Positions 1 to 7,840 of a stretch of DNA of 36,631 nucleotides are shown here, one piece after another; the first letter of the stretch is position 1, and every line of letters starts with the position of its first letter. The DNA is taken from assembly GCA_023430545.1 (NCBI GenBank), contig JAEZAF010000172.1:1-36631 (forward strand), written 5' to 3'. The DNA is from Chloroflexota bacterium (GTDB lineage Bacteria > Chloroflexota > Anaerolineae > Aggregatilineales > Phototrophicaceae). The notes under the pieces are model-generated. The model was not told the origin of the DNA. It ran no database searches and saw nothing but the letters and a program-made list of their open reading frames with translations. The position numbers and the translations under genes were made by a program.

Positions 1-149
1 TAAAAGGCCGCCAAACCGCCTATCAGTCCAATTTTCTGATGCGCTGTATAAGCGGATAGATGGTCACAATGGCCGCTTGATGCGCCAGTAGCATGCCGCA
101 TATACTGTGGCATCTGCCGGATAATCCCACGAAACCGAGGTGTCCCACA

Positions 150-800
150 ATGCCAAGTCTAGAGACCTTTACCCTCTACTTCACTGCCGCGTTCATGCTG
201 GCGATTACCCCCGGTCCGGGCATGTTCTATGTGCTGACGCGCAGCATCAAGGGCGGCCAGCGGGAAGGTTATGCATCATCCTTTGGGACCGCCATCGGCG
301 GCATGTTCCACGTATTCGCGGCGGCACTCGGCCTCTCAGCCATTCTGGCGACATCGGCGCTGGCATTCAATCTGATTAAATATCTGGGCGCAGCGTATCT
401 TGTCTTTCTCGGCGTCCGCATGCTGATGAAAACAGAAGCACTTGATCTGACAGAGTCTTCCGAAGCACCATCCACCCATTACCGCCGTGCGCTGACACAG
501 GGCATCGTCACTGAGATGCTGAACCCGAAGACCGCATTGTTCTTCCTCGCCTTTATCCCACAGTTTATCAACCTCGCTGAACCGGTTGTGGTGCAGTTTA
601 TCGCGCTCGGCAGTCTGTCCGTCTTTCTGAACACCAGCGCAGACCTGATCGTCGCGACGCTGGCCGGACCAATCGCCACTCAGTTACGTCAGCGGGCTTC
701 GTTGCGACATGCACAGCGGATTTTCTCTGGTGGCGGTCTGATCGCACTAGGGGCCTATGTCGCGCTTTCAGGTGGAGAAGCATCCTCTACGGCGGGTTAA
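150..800 (+). CDS. LysE/RhtB family amino-acid or metabolite exporter
   Basis: Predicted inner-membrane exporter of about 217 residues, the usual size for the LysE/RhtB family, which exports amino acids and related metabolites by proton exchange. The N-terminus shows the family pattern: a first hydrophobic helix followed by ITPGPGMFYVL and a glycine-rich loop (GGQREGYASSFGTAIGG), and further hydrophobic helices follow. The open frame extends up to position 93, but the ATG at 150 is preferred because GAGGTG lies about 9 bases upstream and the protein then starts just before the first helix, as in relatives. The substrate cannot be told from sequence. It stands alone, convergent with the PKS operon across a repeat-rich gap. 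Confidence 0.88.
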   Translation: MPSLETFTLYFTAAFMLAITPGPGMFYVLTRSIKGGQREGYASSFGTAIGGMFHVFAAALGLSAILATSALAFNLIKYLGAAYLVFLGVRMLMKTEALDLTESSEAPSTHYRRALTQGIVTEMLNPKTALFFLAFIPQFINLAEPVVVQFIALGSLSVFLNTSADLIVATLAGPIATQLRQRASLRHAQRIFSGGGLIALGAYVALSGGEASSTAG

Positions 801-835
801 ACACCCGACAACGCCTAAACATCCTTGCATGTCGT

Positions 836-917
836 TGTCCCTACAAAATACGTACCGCGCATTTATGCGCCATGTAGGGACAGGGCCGCATTGCTCGCAA
901 TGGCGCCCTGTCCGCTG
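836..917. repeat. Overlapping palindromes with TGTCCCTACA arms, downstream of the exporter gene
   Basis: TGTCCCTACA (836-845) is matched by TGTAGGGACA (873-882), enclosing a small palindrome GCGCATTTATGCGC (857-870). The right arm also belongs to a second hairpin, GGACAGGGC (878-886) with GCCCTGTCC (about 909-917), which itself encloses CATTG/CAATG. The two structures share bases and exclude each other. The position 35 bases after the exporter stop suggests transcript end or 3' stabilisation, but no strong T-tract follows. The TGTCCCTAC core recurs near 7.76, 23.9 and 36.4 kb, so this is a member of a dispersed palindromic family. Confidence 0.6.
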
Positions 918-1012
918 TCCTTATTATCAACAGCCAGCTTTCAACATGGCTTCTAACGCAAAAACGCTCAATTTTTGGTCCACTTCGTTTGAAAATTCGA
1001 ACCGCACAACCA

Positions 1013-1054
1013 GAACATTCGTGCTACACTGTAAGGTTCCTGCACCTTAACATC
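1013..1054 (-). repeat. Dispersed element copy A: near-palindrome plus GCAC-N4-GTTC
   Basis: Read on the minus strand this holds GATGTTAAGGTGCAGGAACC, then TTACAGTGTAGCAC, then GAATGTTC. The same order of blocks occurs at 9812-9852 and 26143-26185 on the plus strand. In all three copies GCAC is followed by four variable bases ending in AT and then GTTC, which resembles a Gram-positive LexA box (GAAC-N4-GTTC) with one change in the left half. No gene starts just downstream on the minus strand, so a simple promoter role is not supported here. Confidence 0.55.
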
Positions 1055-1104
1055 CTGTCTGTACAGCAAAGAACGCCACGCTGACCCTGCAAAATCACGG
1101 AAAC

Positions 1105-1326
1105 CGTAGAGGCCGGATTCTTCGGCCCCCATATGCAGCAGTTTAAGCAAATTGCAGATTTAAAACCGGCGTGAATCGGTAAAAACCCATCTCCTAAGCG
1201 GGATCGCAAGTAATGCTTCCCTTCGTAAAACCTGTTTTTCTCCCTTCCCTCGGAAAGCAAACTGAGGTTGCGTAGCAAACTCCGATTTGCCGAGTGGTTA
1301 GCATTGCAGGCAATGCCGGGAAGGGA
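1105..1326 (+). repeat. Long intergenic repeat, copy 1, with a CCCTTCCCTCGG cruciform
   Basis: The stretch shares ordered blocks with 36405-36631: a GGATTC/GAATCC-containing start, CCCCATATGCA followed by CA and TTAAG, a TTGCA block, a CTCCTA block, and finally CCCTTCCCTCGG with a GCAAA block and GATTTGCCGAGTGG. In this copy CCCTTCCC (1242-1249) can pair with GGGAAGGG (about 1318-1325), giving a large cruciform with inner hairpins. No open frame is conserved between the copies, which argues for a non-coding dispersed element. Confidence 0.5.
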
Positions 1327-1382
1327 AAGCGGAATTTATTCCGCAGGGATGGGGGGGCTTTTTTCGCCTCAAATCTCTAAAG

Positions 1383-1412
1383 TTGCAGCATTCTTGCAGC
1401 ATTCTTGCAGCA
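1383..1412 (+). repeat. Short tandem repeat, 11-base unit TTGCAGCATTC, about 2.7 copies
   Basis: Two perfect copies of TTGCAGCATTC (1383-1393 and 1394-1404) are followed by a partial copy TTGCAGCA (1405-1412). It lies inside the GCA-rich non-coding stretch before the PKS stop codon and is probably a slippage product of the same GCA-rich sequence. Confidence 0.7.
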
Positions 1413-1424
1413 GCAAATCCGTCA

Positions 1425-1651
1425 TTTTCAGGGGAAAATCCGTTGTTGCCGCACAAAATTTTTGTGCGGCAGCAGCAGCAGCAACAAGCTGCTGCAAACA
1501 GCAGATTTACAGCGCATTTGTGGCGCATTGCGACACTCTTGTGGCACATTGTGGCGCATTTACGCCGCAGTTCTGATTTTGCCGCCCATTTTTGAGGGGA
1601 AAATTACTTGCGGCGGCGTAAATTTTTCGCGCCGCCGCCGCCACCGCCGCA
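1425..1651. repeat. Two related palindrome modules with trinucleotide stems
   Basis: Two modules about 165 bases apart share the layout TTTT-x-AGGGGAAAAT, three bases, TTG, then a palindrome. Module 1 (1425-1470) ends in GCCGCACAAAA/TTTTGTGCGGC, an 11-bp perfect arm pair, followed by (GCA)n. Module 2 (about 1589-1651) ends in GCGGCGGCG and CGCCGCCGC around an AAATTTTT core. Between them are repeats of TGTGGCGCATT. The module-1 palindrome is the same family as those at 9749-9785 and 26041-26073. Open frames across this region are low-complexity and not credible as genes. On the minus strand the module-2 hairpin lies about 80 bases after the PKS stop and could end that transcript. Confidence 0.55.
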
Positions 1652-1731
1652 ATCCGCAAACAATGAAAAGAGGCATCCTGTAACATGGGCAAATCATGCG
1701 CAGGTAGACATCAGATTGTGCAGCGATGAGG

Positions 1732-2790
1732 TCACCACTGCACCAGAATCGACTCCATCGTCAGGCCGGGGCCGAAGGCCATCATCACGCCATAATCACC
1801 CGGCTGCGGCTCAGCGGACTGCATGAGGCGTTCGAGGATAAACATCACGGTAGCGGACGACATATTGCCGTAATCCCGCAGGATGTCGAGCGAAACCTGC
1901 ACCTGATCGTCGCTCAGCTCCAACTGCTGCTGGATATACTCGACAATGCGCTGGCTGCCGGGGTGAATCGCCCAGAACTTCACATCACGATGATGCAAAC
2001 CGTTGCGTGCCAGCAGCTTGTCGGCAAAATCACAGATATTGGCCGCCAGCACATCCGGCACATAGCTGGACAGGTACATGCGGAAGCCGTGATCGGTCAG
2101 GTTAAATGCCATGTGATCAAGCGTCTGATAATTGCAGTAGGTCTCGGAGTCAATGATCTTCGGCATAGGGCTGGCAGTCTGCGTCTGGCCGATGACCGCC
2201 ATCGCCGCACCATCCGCAAACAGTGAGGTAGAGACCACACTCTCAGCGGCATCGTCAAACTGGAGATGAAGCGTGCAGAATTCCAGTGCCAGCACCAGCG
2301 CTAACTGATCGGAAGTCGGACGAAGGCTTTCAATTGCGCGGCGCATCCCGGGAAAAGCTCCATAGCAGCCCATCCCCAGAATGCAGGCACGGGTCAGGCT
2401 GGAAGACAGCCCTAACCGCCCTGCCAGCAGCAGATCCAGCCCGGGGATGTTGAAACCCGTGCAGGAGACAACCGTAAACGAGCCAATCTGCGCCGGATCG
2501 ATCCCGGCATCGTCCAGCCCTGCCCGGATGACTTGTTCGCCCAGAATCACGGCCTGTTCCATATAACGGTCATTGCGCTGCTGGGTGGTTTTCGGAGTCA
2601 GAAAGTAATCCGGCGGCACAACCGAGTAACGAAAGCGCACGCCGGAACGGTTCATCACGGTACGCACGGCACGTTCCCGTCGGCTGCCCTGCTGACGCAG
2701 CAGCTCAACGTAAAAATCGGTGATTTCTTCCTGTGTATAGCACTGGTCCGGGACGCCGGTGCGTAGTGCCATAAATGCGGGCTGATTCAT
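1732..2790 (-). CDS. Type III polyketide synthase (alkylresorcinol/alkylpyrone synthase-like)
   Basis: A chalcone-synthase-superfamily enzyme of 352 residues, normal length. Such homodimeric synthases extend a fatty acyl starter with malonyl-CoA and cyclise it to resorcinols or pyrones. The catalytic triad is visible (numbered from the ATG at 2790): Cys142 in LGMGCYGAFPG, His276 in FWAIHPGSQ and Asn309 in DYGNMSSAT, with the terminal signature MAFGPGLTME. The frame extends to a GTG at 2805 that overlaps the upstream stop, but the ATG at 2790 has GGAGA four bases upstream and is preferred. It is the last gene of a four-gene operon with a flavoprotein, a methyltransferase and a UbiA protein, an arrangement like srsABC of Streptomyces, which makes alkylresorcinol-derived quinones. 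The exact starter and ring type are not predictable here. Confidence 0.92.
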   Translation of the reverse strand: MNQPAFMALRTGVPDQCYTQEEITDFYVELLRQQGSRRERAVRTVMNRSGVRFRYSVVPPDYFLTPKTTQQRNDRYMEQAVILGEQVIRAGLDDAGIDPAQIGSFTVVSCTGFNIPGLDLLLAGRLGLSSSLTRACILGMGCYGAFPGMRRAIESLRPTSDQLALVLALEFCTLHLQFDDAAESVVSTSLFADGAAMAVIGQTQTASPMPKIIDSETYCNYQTLDHMAFNLTDHGFRMYLSSYVPDVLAANICDFADKLLARNGLHHRDVKFWAIHPGSQRIVEYIQQQLELSDDQVQVSLDILRDYGNMSSATVMFILERLMQSAEPQPGDYGVMMAFGPGLTMESILVQW

Positions 2791-2801
2791 GTATTCTCCA
2801 A

Positions 2802-3956
2802 TCACCGTTCGGCTAACTTTAAATCACGAGTCTGTGTCACGATAAAATCACCTAACATAGGCAGCCGGTTCATCAGACGCAGGCCGGGTATCAGCAGTGA
2901 AGGACGCAGCATCACCGCCTGTAACGCACGCCCCAGGCGCAGGCGCATGGCGAAGGTGCGCTGCCATGTGCGGTCATAGTCACGCAGCATCTGTTCGGCA
3001 GTCATCTCATTCGACAACCAGCGTGCAATGGACTCTGCGGCCAGCTTCCCGCCGTGCAGGGCCATCGCCATGCCATCACCAGCCAGCGGCGCAATCATCC
3101 CGGCGGCATCTCCGGCAAACAGGATGTCGTCCTGCACCGCACCCTTGTTCATCAGCGGGATCTGACTGACGCTCAGCCACTCGTCTTCGACCGGCACAGC
3201 CTCCTTCAGCCATGTACCCAATACCGGATTCTGCTGTCCCATCCACGTGATAAAGCGATCAATGGCAGGCGGATCACCCGCCGCACGCTGAAAGACCTCC
3301 TGCCGCACCAGCAGACAGACATTGGCACTGCCGTCTTCAACTTCCGACATGCCGCAGTAACCACCGGGGAAGATATGCAGGTCAAGATGCTGCGTCAGCG
3401 GTGGCCCGTTGAAGTGCCGCTTCAGCCCGACATACGGCTGGGGCTGCCGGAGAAAGGTTCGATTCAGGGAACGGTCCAGCGTACTGCGCTTGCCGTGCGC
3501 GGCGATCATACTGCGGGCCATAATTGTCACTGGTCCAGCATCACTGCGGACGTTCAGTGTAAAACCATCGGTCAGCGAACCGGTGACAGCGCTCACACGG
3601 GTACGGGTCTGAAGCTCGACACCCTGCTGGACGGCATAATCGGCCAGCGCAGCATCCAGCGCATAGCGACTGATACCAATCGCCGACTTCGGGAAGGTCG
3701 TACGCCACTCAGTGCCATCCGGTGCTGTGAGTCGTACCGTGCGGATCGTCTCCGGCTTGTGCTGGCGCAGCACCTCAAGAAAACCCGTCTCGGCAAACAG
3801 CGCTGCACACTCTGGTGAGAGAAATTCCCCACACACCTTATGACGGGGATAGTCTCCGGCTTCCAGAAGCAGCACGCGCTGTCCCTGCTGTGCCAGTGTG
3901 ATGGCCGCATGGCATCCAGCCAGACCACCGCCCATCACCGCTGTATCAAACATCAT
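2802..3956 (-). CDS. FAD-dependent oxidoreductase, geranylgeranyl reductase/hydroxylase family
   Basis: A flavoprotein of about 384 residues. The N-terminus carries the dinucleotide-binding GGGLAG (residues 9-14), then the family signature YPRHKVCGE (36-44), and a second FAD motif FAGDAAGMIAPLAGDG near 280-294. This combination is typical of the geranylgeranyl reductase-like branch of the PHBH fold. Two roles fit the operon: aromatic hydroxylation of a phenolic lipid to a quinone (as proposed for SrsC), or reduction of a prenyl chain attached by the UbiA protein. An in-frame ATG lies at 3974, but the ATG at 3956 (or 3953) places the Rossmann strand at the start and gives a short overlap with the methyltransferase stop at 3946-3948. 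The gene ends 11 bases before the PKS start, consistent with translational coupling. Confidence 0.88.
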   Translation of the reverse strand: MMFDTAVMGGGLAGCHAAITLAQQGQRVLLLEAGDYPRHKVCGEFLSPECAALFAETGFLEVLRQHKPETIRTVRLTAPDGTEWRTTFPKSAIGISRYALDAALADYAVQQGVELQTRTRVSAVTGSLTDGFTLNVRSDAGPVTIMARSMIAAHGKRSTLDRSLNRTFLRQPQPYVGLKRHFNGPPLTQHLDLHIFPGGYCGMSEVEDGSANVCLLVRQEVFQRAAGDPPAIDRFITWMGQQNPVLGTWLKEAVPVEDEWLSVSQIPLMNKGAVQDDILFAGDAAGMIAPLAGDGMAMALHGGKLAAESIARWLSNEMTAEQMLRDYDRTWQRTFAMRLRLGRALQAVMLRPSLLIPGLRLMNRLPMLGDFIVTQTRDLKLAER

Positions 3957-4788
3957 CACGTCCGTCAGGCACATCGGACTCCAGCGAATTCGGCTTCTCG
4001 ATGATGAGCGTCATCCGCCACGGGAAATGCATCGCTATGCGCGCCTGATGCAATCCGGCAGCGTGCGCCAGTGCCAGCAGTTCATCAGGCCGATAGGCGC
4101 GACGGATAGAGAGCAGTCCATCATGGAAAGTGATGGGATGCCGTGCGAACAGGGGTCGAACAAGATGGAAGGCAGTAAGCGGAAGATACCCGCGTACCAG
4201 ATCGTTCAGCACGACGGCACGACGGGCGCAGCGATAGGCCTCTCTCAGCAGGCACATGATCTGCTGGGGGTTCAGATGATGCAGAAACAGCGATGAGATC
4301 AGGAAGTCGATACTGTGAGCCGCAAATGGCAGGTGAAGGGCATTCGCCTGAAGCCGATGAATACTGGCACTGACGGTCACTTTCGGAGGGGTGGAGACAG
4401 TGGTGAGATGGCGCATCTCCAGATCCAGCGGGATAAGTTTCAGCCGGATAGGCTGCCGGTGTGCCCATTGTGCGAGCATCCGCGCTGTCTCACCGGAGCC
4501 TGCACCGATATCCACCAGCGACAGCGGCTGATCGTGCGCGGCTTTTCTCAGCATGGGGTACAGGTGCTGCGTCAGGGCGCGATAGCCCCCCAACCAGCGG
4601 TTGATTCGTGTCATCTCCCTCAGATTAACAGCGACATCGTCCGCTGTCCCGATGCCCTGATCGAGAAGTTCGAGCTGATCGCTGCGCGGTGGGACAAGAA
4701 ATCGCGCCCGCCCAATGGCATCAGTCAGCCTGATATCAGCCTGCACACTCTGTAGAGGTTGAAGATGTTGAACTGCGTTATTACTCAC
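3946..4788 (-). CDS. Class I SAM-dependent methyltransferase of the phenolic-lipid operon
   Basis: A 280-residue methyltransferase. Motif I is LVDIGAGSGETA (residues 91-102), preceded by an N-terminal segment with ELLD and INRWLGGYR that is common in this UbiE-like subgroup. Further motifs are PLDLE (acidic end of strand 2) and ALHLPFAAHSIDFLISSLFLHHL. It probably methylates the oxygen or ring carbon of the PKS product, as SrsB or BpsB do in comparable loci; the substrate is inferred from neighbours only. The start is a GTG (4788) with only a weak ribosome site, and no ATG is available near it. It overlaps the following flavoprotein gene by a few bases and lies 158 bases after the UbiA gene. 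Confidence 0.88.
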   Translation of the reverse strand: MSNNAVQHLQPLQSVQADIRLTDAIGRARFLVPPRSDQLELLDQGIGTADDVAVNLREMTRINRWLGGYRALTQHLYPMLRKAAHDQPLSLVDIGAGSGETARMLAQWAHRQPIRLKLIPLDLEMRHLTTVSTPPKVTVSASIHRLQANALHLPFAAHSIDFLISSLFLHHLNPQQIMCLLREAYRCARRAVVLNDLVRGYLPLTAFHLVRPLFARHPITFHDGLLSIRRAYRPDELLALAHAAGLHQARIAMHFPWRMTLIIEKPNSLESDVPDGRDDV

Positions 4789-4868
4789 AGGCAGAGTCCA
4801 TCAGGCAGTACTCATATAGCAGCATCCGTCTTAACCTCGGTATGACAGTCAGTTGATGTTCATGCTGT

Positions 4869-4897
4869 ATTGTAGGAAGTACAGGTTGCGATCGGAA
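4869..4897 (-). promoter_or_regulatory. Possible internal promoter before the methyltransferase gene
   Basis: On the minus strand TTCCGA (4892-4897) and TACAAT (4869-4874) are 17 bases apart. The -10 hexamer is good and the -35 weak. The 158-base gap after UbiA leaves room for separate transcription of the last three genes. Assigned by eye only. Confidence 0.3.
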
Positions 4898-4946
4898 TAA
4901 GAGGGGATTAGGGCCGCATAAATATTCGTGTGAACATCAGCCCCGG

Positions 4947-5873
4947 CTAGCTTAGGCCGACAAGCAGCACGAATGCCGCCAGTTCTGCCGCTGAAGTCGC
5001 CATCAGCAGCACAATCGAGTAGAAGGCAAAGAGGTTCCAGCGCGAGGGGATACGCCAGTCTCCACGGACGGTATGCCAGATCTGAAACAGCGCAAACGGC
5101 AGCGGAATGAGGTTAAACAGCACAACCAGCGGTGGTAATCCCGCAGTACCCAACAGCGGCAGCATGAGATAGGCGGCGGCAATCAGCGCGATATACAGCC
5201 GGGAGGCGGCAGCAGCTCCCAACCGGACAATCAGCGTCTGCTTGCCGACCTGATGATCACCTTCGGCATCAGGGAATTCAATCGAGAGCAGCATCGCCAT
5301 TTGAAGACAGCATAACGGCGCGGCCGCCAGCAGGGGCAGCAGTGTGATCTGACCAGCCTGAAGCATATAGCCCACCAGCGGCGTGAGCAGCGGGACGATC
5401 ACCGCAGTCGTCGCTTCGCCCAGTCCGCGCGAATGCAGGCGCAGCGGCGGTGCGCTGTAAAACCACGCCAGTGCCTGCGCGAGTATCAGCAGTGCGAACG
5501 TCATCAGGCCGGGACGCACCCACAGGCTCAGTACCAGATTGGCTGCAAACGCCGTGACAGCGAAGATCAGCGCAATCCGCAGGGCAATTACGGCATCCAG
5601 ACGGCTTGTCACCAGCACGCGGCTGCCGCCAGACCAGTTGGTCGGGGTCTGGTTGGCGATGTCAGCCTCAAGATCAAAATAATCATTGGCATAATGCGTC
5701 ATCAACTGTGTGGATGTGATCGCAACCTGGCCCCACAGCAGCGCTGTAACGCTGAAGTCTGCCCCCGCGTATAGTGCCATGAAGACGCCAAGTGCATGCA
5801 GCACAAATCCGCCGAGCAGAAAATGCACGCGTCCCAGTTGAAGCAGCGCCAGCAGTGTCAAGAAGTATCGCAT
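4947..5873 (-). CDS. UbiA/MenA-family aromatic prenyltransferase
   Basis: An integral membrane prenyltransferase of 308 residues, normal for the family, which joins a polyprenyl diphosphate to an aromatic acceptor. Both aspartate-rich motifs are present: NDYFDLEAD (residues 63-71) and EFPDAEGD (199-206), the latter followed by GKQTLIVRLG as in MenA-like members. About eight or nine hydrophobic helices are visible. It is the first gene of the operon with methyltransferase, flavoprotein and type III PKS. A menaquinone role (DHNA prenylation) is possible, since MenA and UbiA subfamilies look alike, but no other men or ubi gene is near. The operon suggests prenylation of a PKS-derived phenol, which is an inference. 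Confidence 0.87.
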   Translation of the reverse strand: MRYFLTLLALLQLGRVHFLLGGFVLHALGVFMALYAGADFSVTALLWGQVAITSTQLMTHYANDYFDLEADIANQTPTNWSGGSRVLVTSRLDAVIALRIALIFAVTAFAANLVLSLWVRPGLMTFALLILAQALAWFYSAPPLRLHSRGLGEATTAVIVPLLTPLVGYMLQAGQITLLPLLAAAPLCCLQMAMLLSIEFPDAEGDHQVGKQTLIVRLGAAAASRLYIALIAAAYLMLPLLGTAGLPPLVVLFNLIPLPFALFQIWHTVRGDWRIPSRWNLFAFYSIVLLMATSAAELAAFVLLVGLS

Positions 5874-5906
5874 TCAAAGAGTTTACTCTTATGGCTGCCC
5901 CGAAGC

Positions 5907-5935
5907 GATATAAACTGTCATATTCATCGTAGCAA
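5907..5935 (-). promoter_or_regulatory. Putative promoter of the UbiA-PKS operon
   Basis: On the minus strand TTGCTA (5930-5935) and TATATC (5907-5912) are separated by exactly 17 bases, about 35 bases before the UbiA start. It forms a divergent promoter region with the binding-protein gene on the other strand. Confidence 0.4.
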
Positions 5936-5981
5936 CGATCGTGATAACGTTTACACAGCCGAGAAACCTTAGGACCAATTG

Positions 5982-6009
5982 TTGCGGGGCTTTTGCTTTT
6001 TGTTACAAT
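5982..6009 (+). promoter_or_regulatory. Putative promoter of the peptide ABC importer genes
   Basis: TTGCGG (5982-5987) and TACAAT (6004-6009) are 16 bases apart, about 60 bases before the preferred ATG at 6068. The -10 hexamer is good, the -35 only partly matching. Confidence 0.35.
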
Positions 6010-6067
6010 CTGCCGCGTTAATCCACCACTCAAAAGCATTTTTAAGTTGAAAGGACAGCGGGTTTTT

Positions 6068-7654
6068 ATGAAAGCCATACTACGGCGTTTACCCTTCGTT
6101 ATGCTCGCCCTGATTACCGCACTGCTGATGGGCAGTATGGCGATGGCACAGGATGAGCAGCTTCTGGTGATCGGCCATGCCGAATCCACCGACTCGCTGG
6201 ACCCGGCACGCGGTTACACGCAGACCTCGGGCTTTATCTTCAAGGCGATCTACGAGACACTGGTGACCTTCCCGGATGACTCCGCCAGCGAGATCCTACC
6301 GCTGCTGGCGACCGAATGGACTGTCTCGGATGACGGTCTGGTGTATACGTTTACGCTGCGCGATGACGTGGTCTTCTCCAGCGGAAATCCGATGACTGCC
6401 GCCGATGTTGTCTTCTCTTTCAACCGTCTCAAGTATGCGGCCAGCAGCCCGGCATTTCTGGCGGAGAACATCGCCAGCGTCGAAGCCGTTGACGATACCA
6501 CCGTCGCCATTACGCTGAGCGCGGTTAGCCCATCGTTCCTTGCGGAACTGGCGAACCCGGCCTTCTCTGTCAGTGATTCGACCGTAATTGCCGAAAATGG
6601 CGGCCTCGATACGGAAGCCGCTGCGACCGATGACGCTGCCGAAGATTATCTGAACAATACCTCCGCCGGGACTGGCCCCTACATGCTCGAACTGTGGGAA
6701 CAGCAGGTGCAGACAGTCCTCGTCCGCAACCCGAACTGGCGCGGTGATCTTCCTTTCTTCGACCGCGTGATCATCACCAATCTGGCAGAAGCCGCCACCC
6801 AGCAGATCGCGCTGGAAGCCGGTGACATCGATCTCGCACTCGACCTCACCAGTGACCAGATCGCCTCACTGGAAGGCAACGAAGCAATTGGGATCACCAG
6901 CGGCCCGGCCAACATCACGCACTTCCTGCTGATGAATGGCAATCCTGAAATCGGCGGACCAGTCTCCGACCCGACCGTACAGCTTGCCATCCGCTATGCG
7001 CTGGATTACGAGGGATACAAGGCCCTGTGGGGCGGCGTGGCCCCGGCCAGCAATCTGGCCTACGGCATGGCAGGTGCGCTTGATCCCTCTGAAGCACTGA
7101 CCCGTAACCTCGAAATGGCACGCCAGCTTCTGTCTGACGCTGGTTATCCGGACGGATTCGACATCACCCTCAACTACCCGGATCTCACCTTCCAGGGTGT
7201 GAATCTGGGGACCAACGCGCAGAAGATTCAGGCGGATCTGGCTGAAGTCGGCATCAATGTCACACTGGCACCGGCTGAAGTTCAGGTCGCACTGGAAGAA
7301 TACCGTAATGGGCTTCAGGGCTTCGGCTACTGGTTCTGGGGTCCGGATAAGCTCGACCCGGTCGATTTCCTGTCCTTCCTGCCGGGTGGCAAGGTATCCA
7401 CCGAACGTGCAAAGTGGTCCACCGAGGGCATCGATCAGGAAATCCTCGATATGATCGCACAGGCAGCCATCGAACCGGATCAGGAGACACGTCTGGGCCT
7501 TTATGAAGAACTTCAGCGCTGGATGCAGCAGAATGGCCCATTCGCGCCGTTCAACCAGCCGGATATCCAGACCGCTTATCGTGCCGATATCGAAGGTTAC
7601 GTGTGGCATCCGCAGTGGCTGATCGATGTCGCCCTGCTGAGCCGCGCAGGTTAA
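6068..7654 (+). CDS. ABC transporter substrate-binding protein, family 5 (peptide/nickel type)
   Basis: An extracytoplasmic solute-binding protein of 528 residues, typical length for DppA/OppA-like proteins. The first 27 residues form a signal peptide ending in AMA before QDEQ; there is no lipobox cysteine at the cleavage site. The mature part has family features: DSLDPARGYTQTSGFIFKAIYETLV near the start, then LATEWTVSDDGLVYTFTLRDDVVFSSG and MTAADVVFSFNRLK. The frame continues up to 5993, but the ATG at 6068 starts the signal peptide directly and has AAAGGA upstream. Two permease genes follow on the same strand after a 186-base gap containing a strong hairpin, which may make the binding protein more abundant than the permeases. 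Ligand unknown. Confidence 0.92.
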   Translation: MKAILRRLPFVMLALITALLMGSMAMAQDEQLLVIGHAESTDSLDPARGYTQTSGFIFKAIYETLVTFPDDSASEILPLLATEWTVSDDGLVYTFTLRDDVVFSSGNPMTAADVVFSFNRLKYAASSPAFLAENIASVEAVDDTTVAITLSAVSPSFLAELANPAFSVSDSTVIAENGGLDTEAAATDDAAEDYLNNTSAGTGPYMLELWEQQVQTVLVRNPNWRGDLPFFDRVIITNLAEAATQQIALEAGDIDLALDLTSDQIASLEGNEAIGITSGPANITHFLLMNGNPEIGGPVSDPTVQLAIRYALDYEGYKALWGGVAPASNLAYGMAGALDPSEALTRNLEMARQLLSDAGYPDGFDITLNYPDLTFQGVNLGTNAQKIQADLAEVGINVTLAPAEVQVALEEYRNGLQGFGYWFWGPDKLDPVDFLSFLPGGKVSTERAKWSTEGIDQEILDMIAQAAIEPDQETRLGLYEELQRWMQQNGPFAPFNQPDIQTAYRADIEGYVWHPQWLIDVALLSRAG

Positions 7655-7676
7655 TAACGGCTCTTCACTAAACTCC

Positions 7677-7715
7677 GAGGGTGGACAGTGACATGATGAT
7701 CATCTGTCCGCCCTC
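7677..7715 (+). terminator. Strong hairpin between binding protein and permeases (attenuator-like)
   Basis: GAGGGTGGACAG (7677-7688) pairs with CTGTCCGCCCTC (7704-7715) over 12 positions with one G-T pair and a 15-base loop. It begins 22 bases after the binding-protein stop. Only a weak T-rich tail (TTCGTT) follows, so partial termination or 3' end stabilisation is more likely than full termination. Confidence 0.55.
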
Positions 7716-7740
7716 TTCGTTAAATCCTTATACAACAAAA

Positions 7741-7768
7741 GCGGACACAGCAGTGCTGTATCCCTACA
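7741..7768 (+). repeat. Dispersed hairpin ending in TATCCCTAC (REP-like), copy 2
   Basis: GGACACAGCA and TGCTGTATCC form an imperfect hairpin followed by CTACAA. Nearly the same sequence occurs at 23898-23926 and 36362-36387, always between genes. It sits in the leader of the permease genes. Confidence 0.55.
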
Positions 7769-7840
7769 AGGACCCACTCTGCCCACTGTAATCGCCGTAA
7801 CAGTCTCAACCCGTCTTATACACCACCGGTAAATACAGCA

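Noticed and set aside
968..1150. Shared peptide DVKV-x-EPYSVA-x-MF in frames at 1 kb and 26.1 kb, suggesting a repeated small gene
   Set aside because: The similarity comes from the conserved DNA element. The third copy at 9.8 kb does not keep the frame, and the flanks of the frames are unrelated.
1268..1826. Several overlapping open frames on both strands between the long repeat and the PKS stop
   Set aside because: They are low complexity, rich in Cys, Ala and Gln runs produced by the GCA/GCC palindromes, overlap each other in all frames and have no ribosome sites.
3054..3818. A 254-codon plus-strand frame opposite the flavoprotein gene
   Set aside because: The minus strand carries clear FAD-binding motifs in register; the plus-strand frame is a shadow.
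4947..5873. Naming the UbiA-family gene menA
   Set aside because: The motifs fit MenA and other UbiA subfamilies equally well, and the neighbours point to phenolic-lipid synthesis and not to menaquinone.
6866..7609. A 247-codon minus-strand frame within the binding-protein gene
   Set aside because: Antisense shadow of a well-supported family 5 binding protein.
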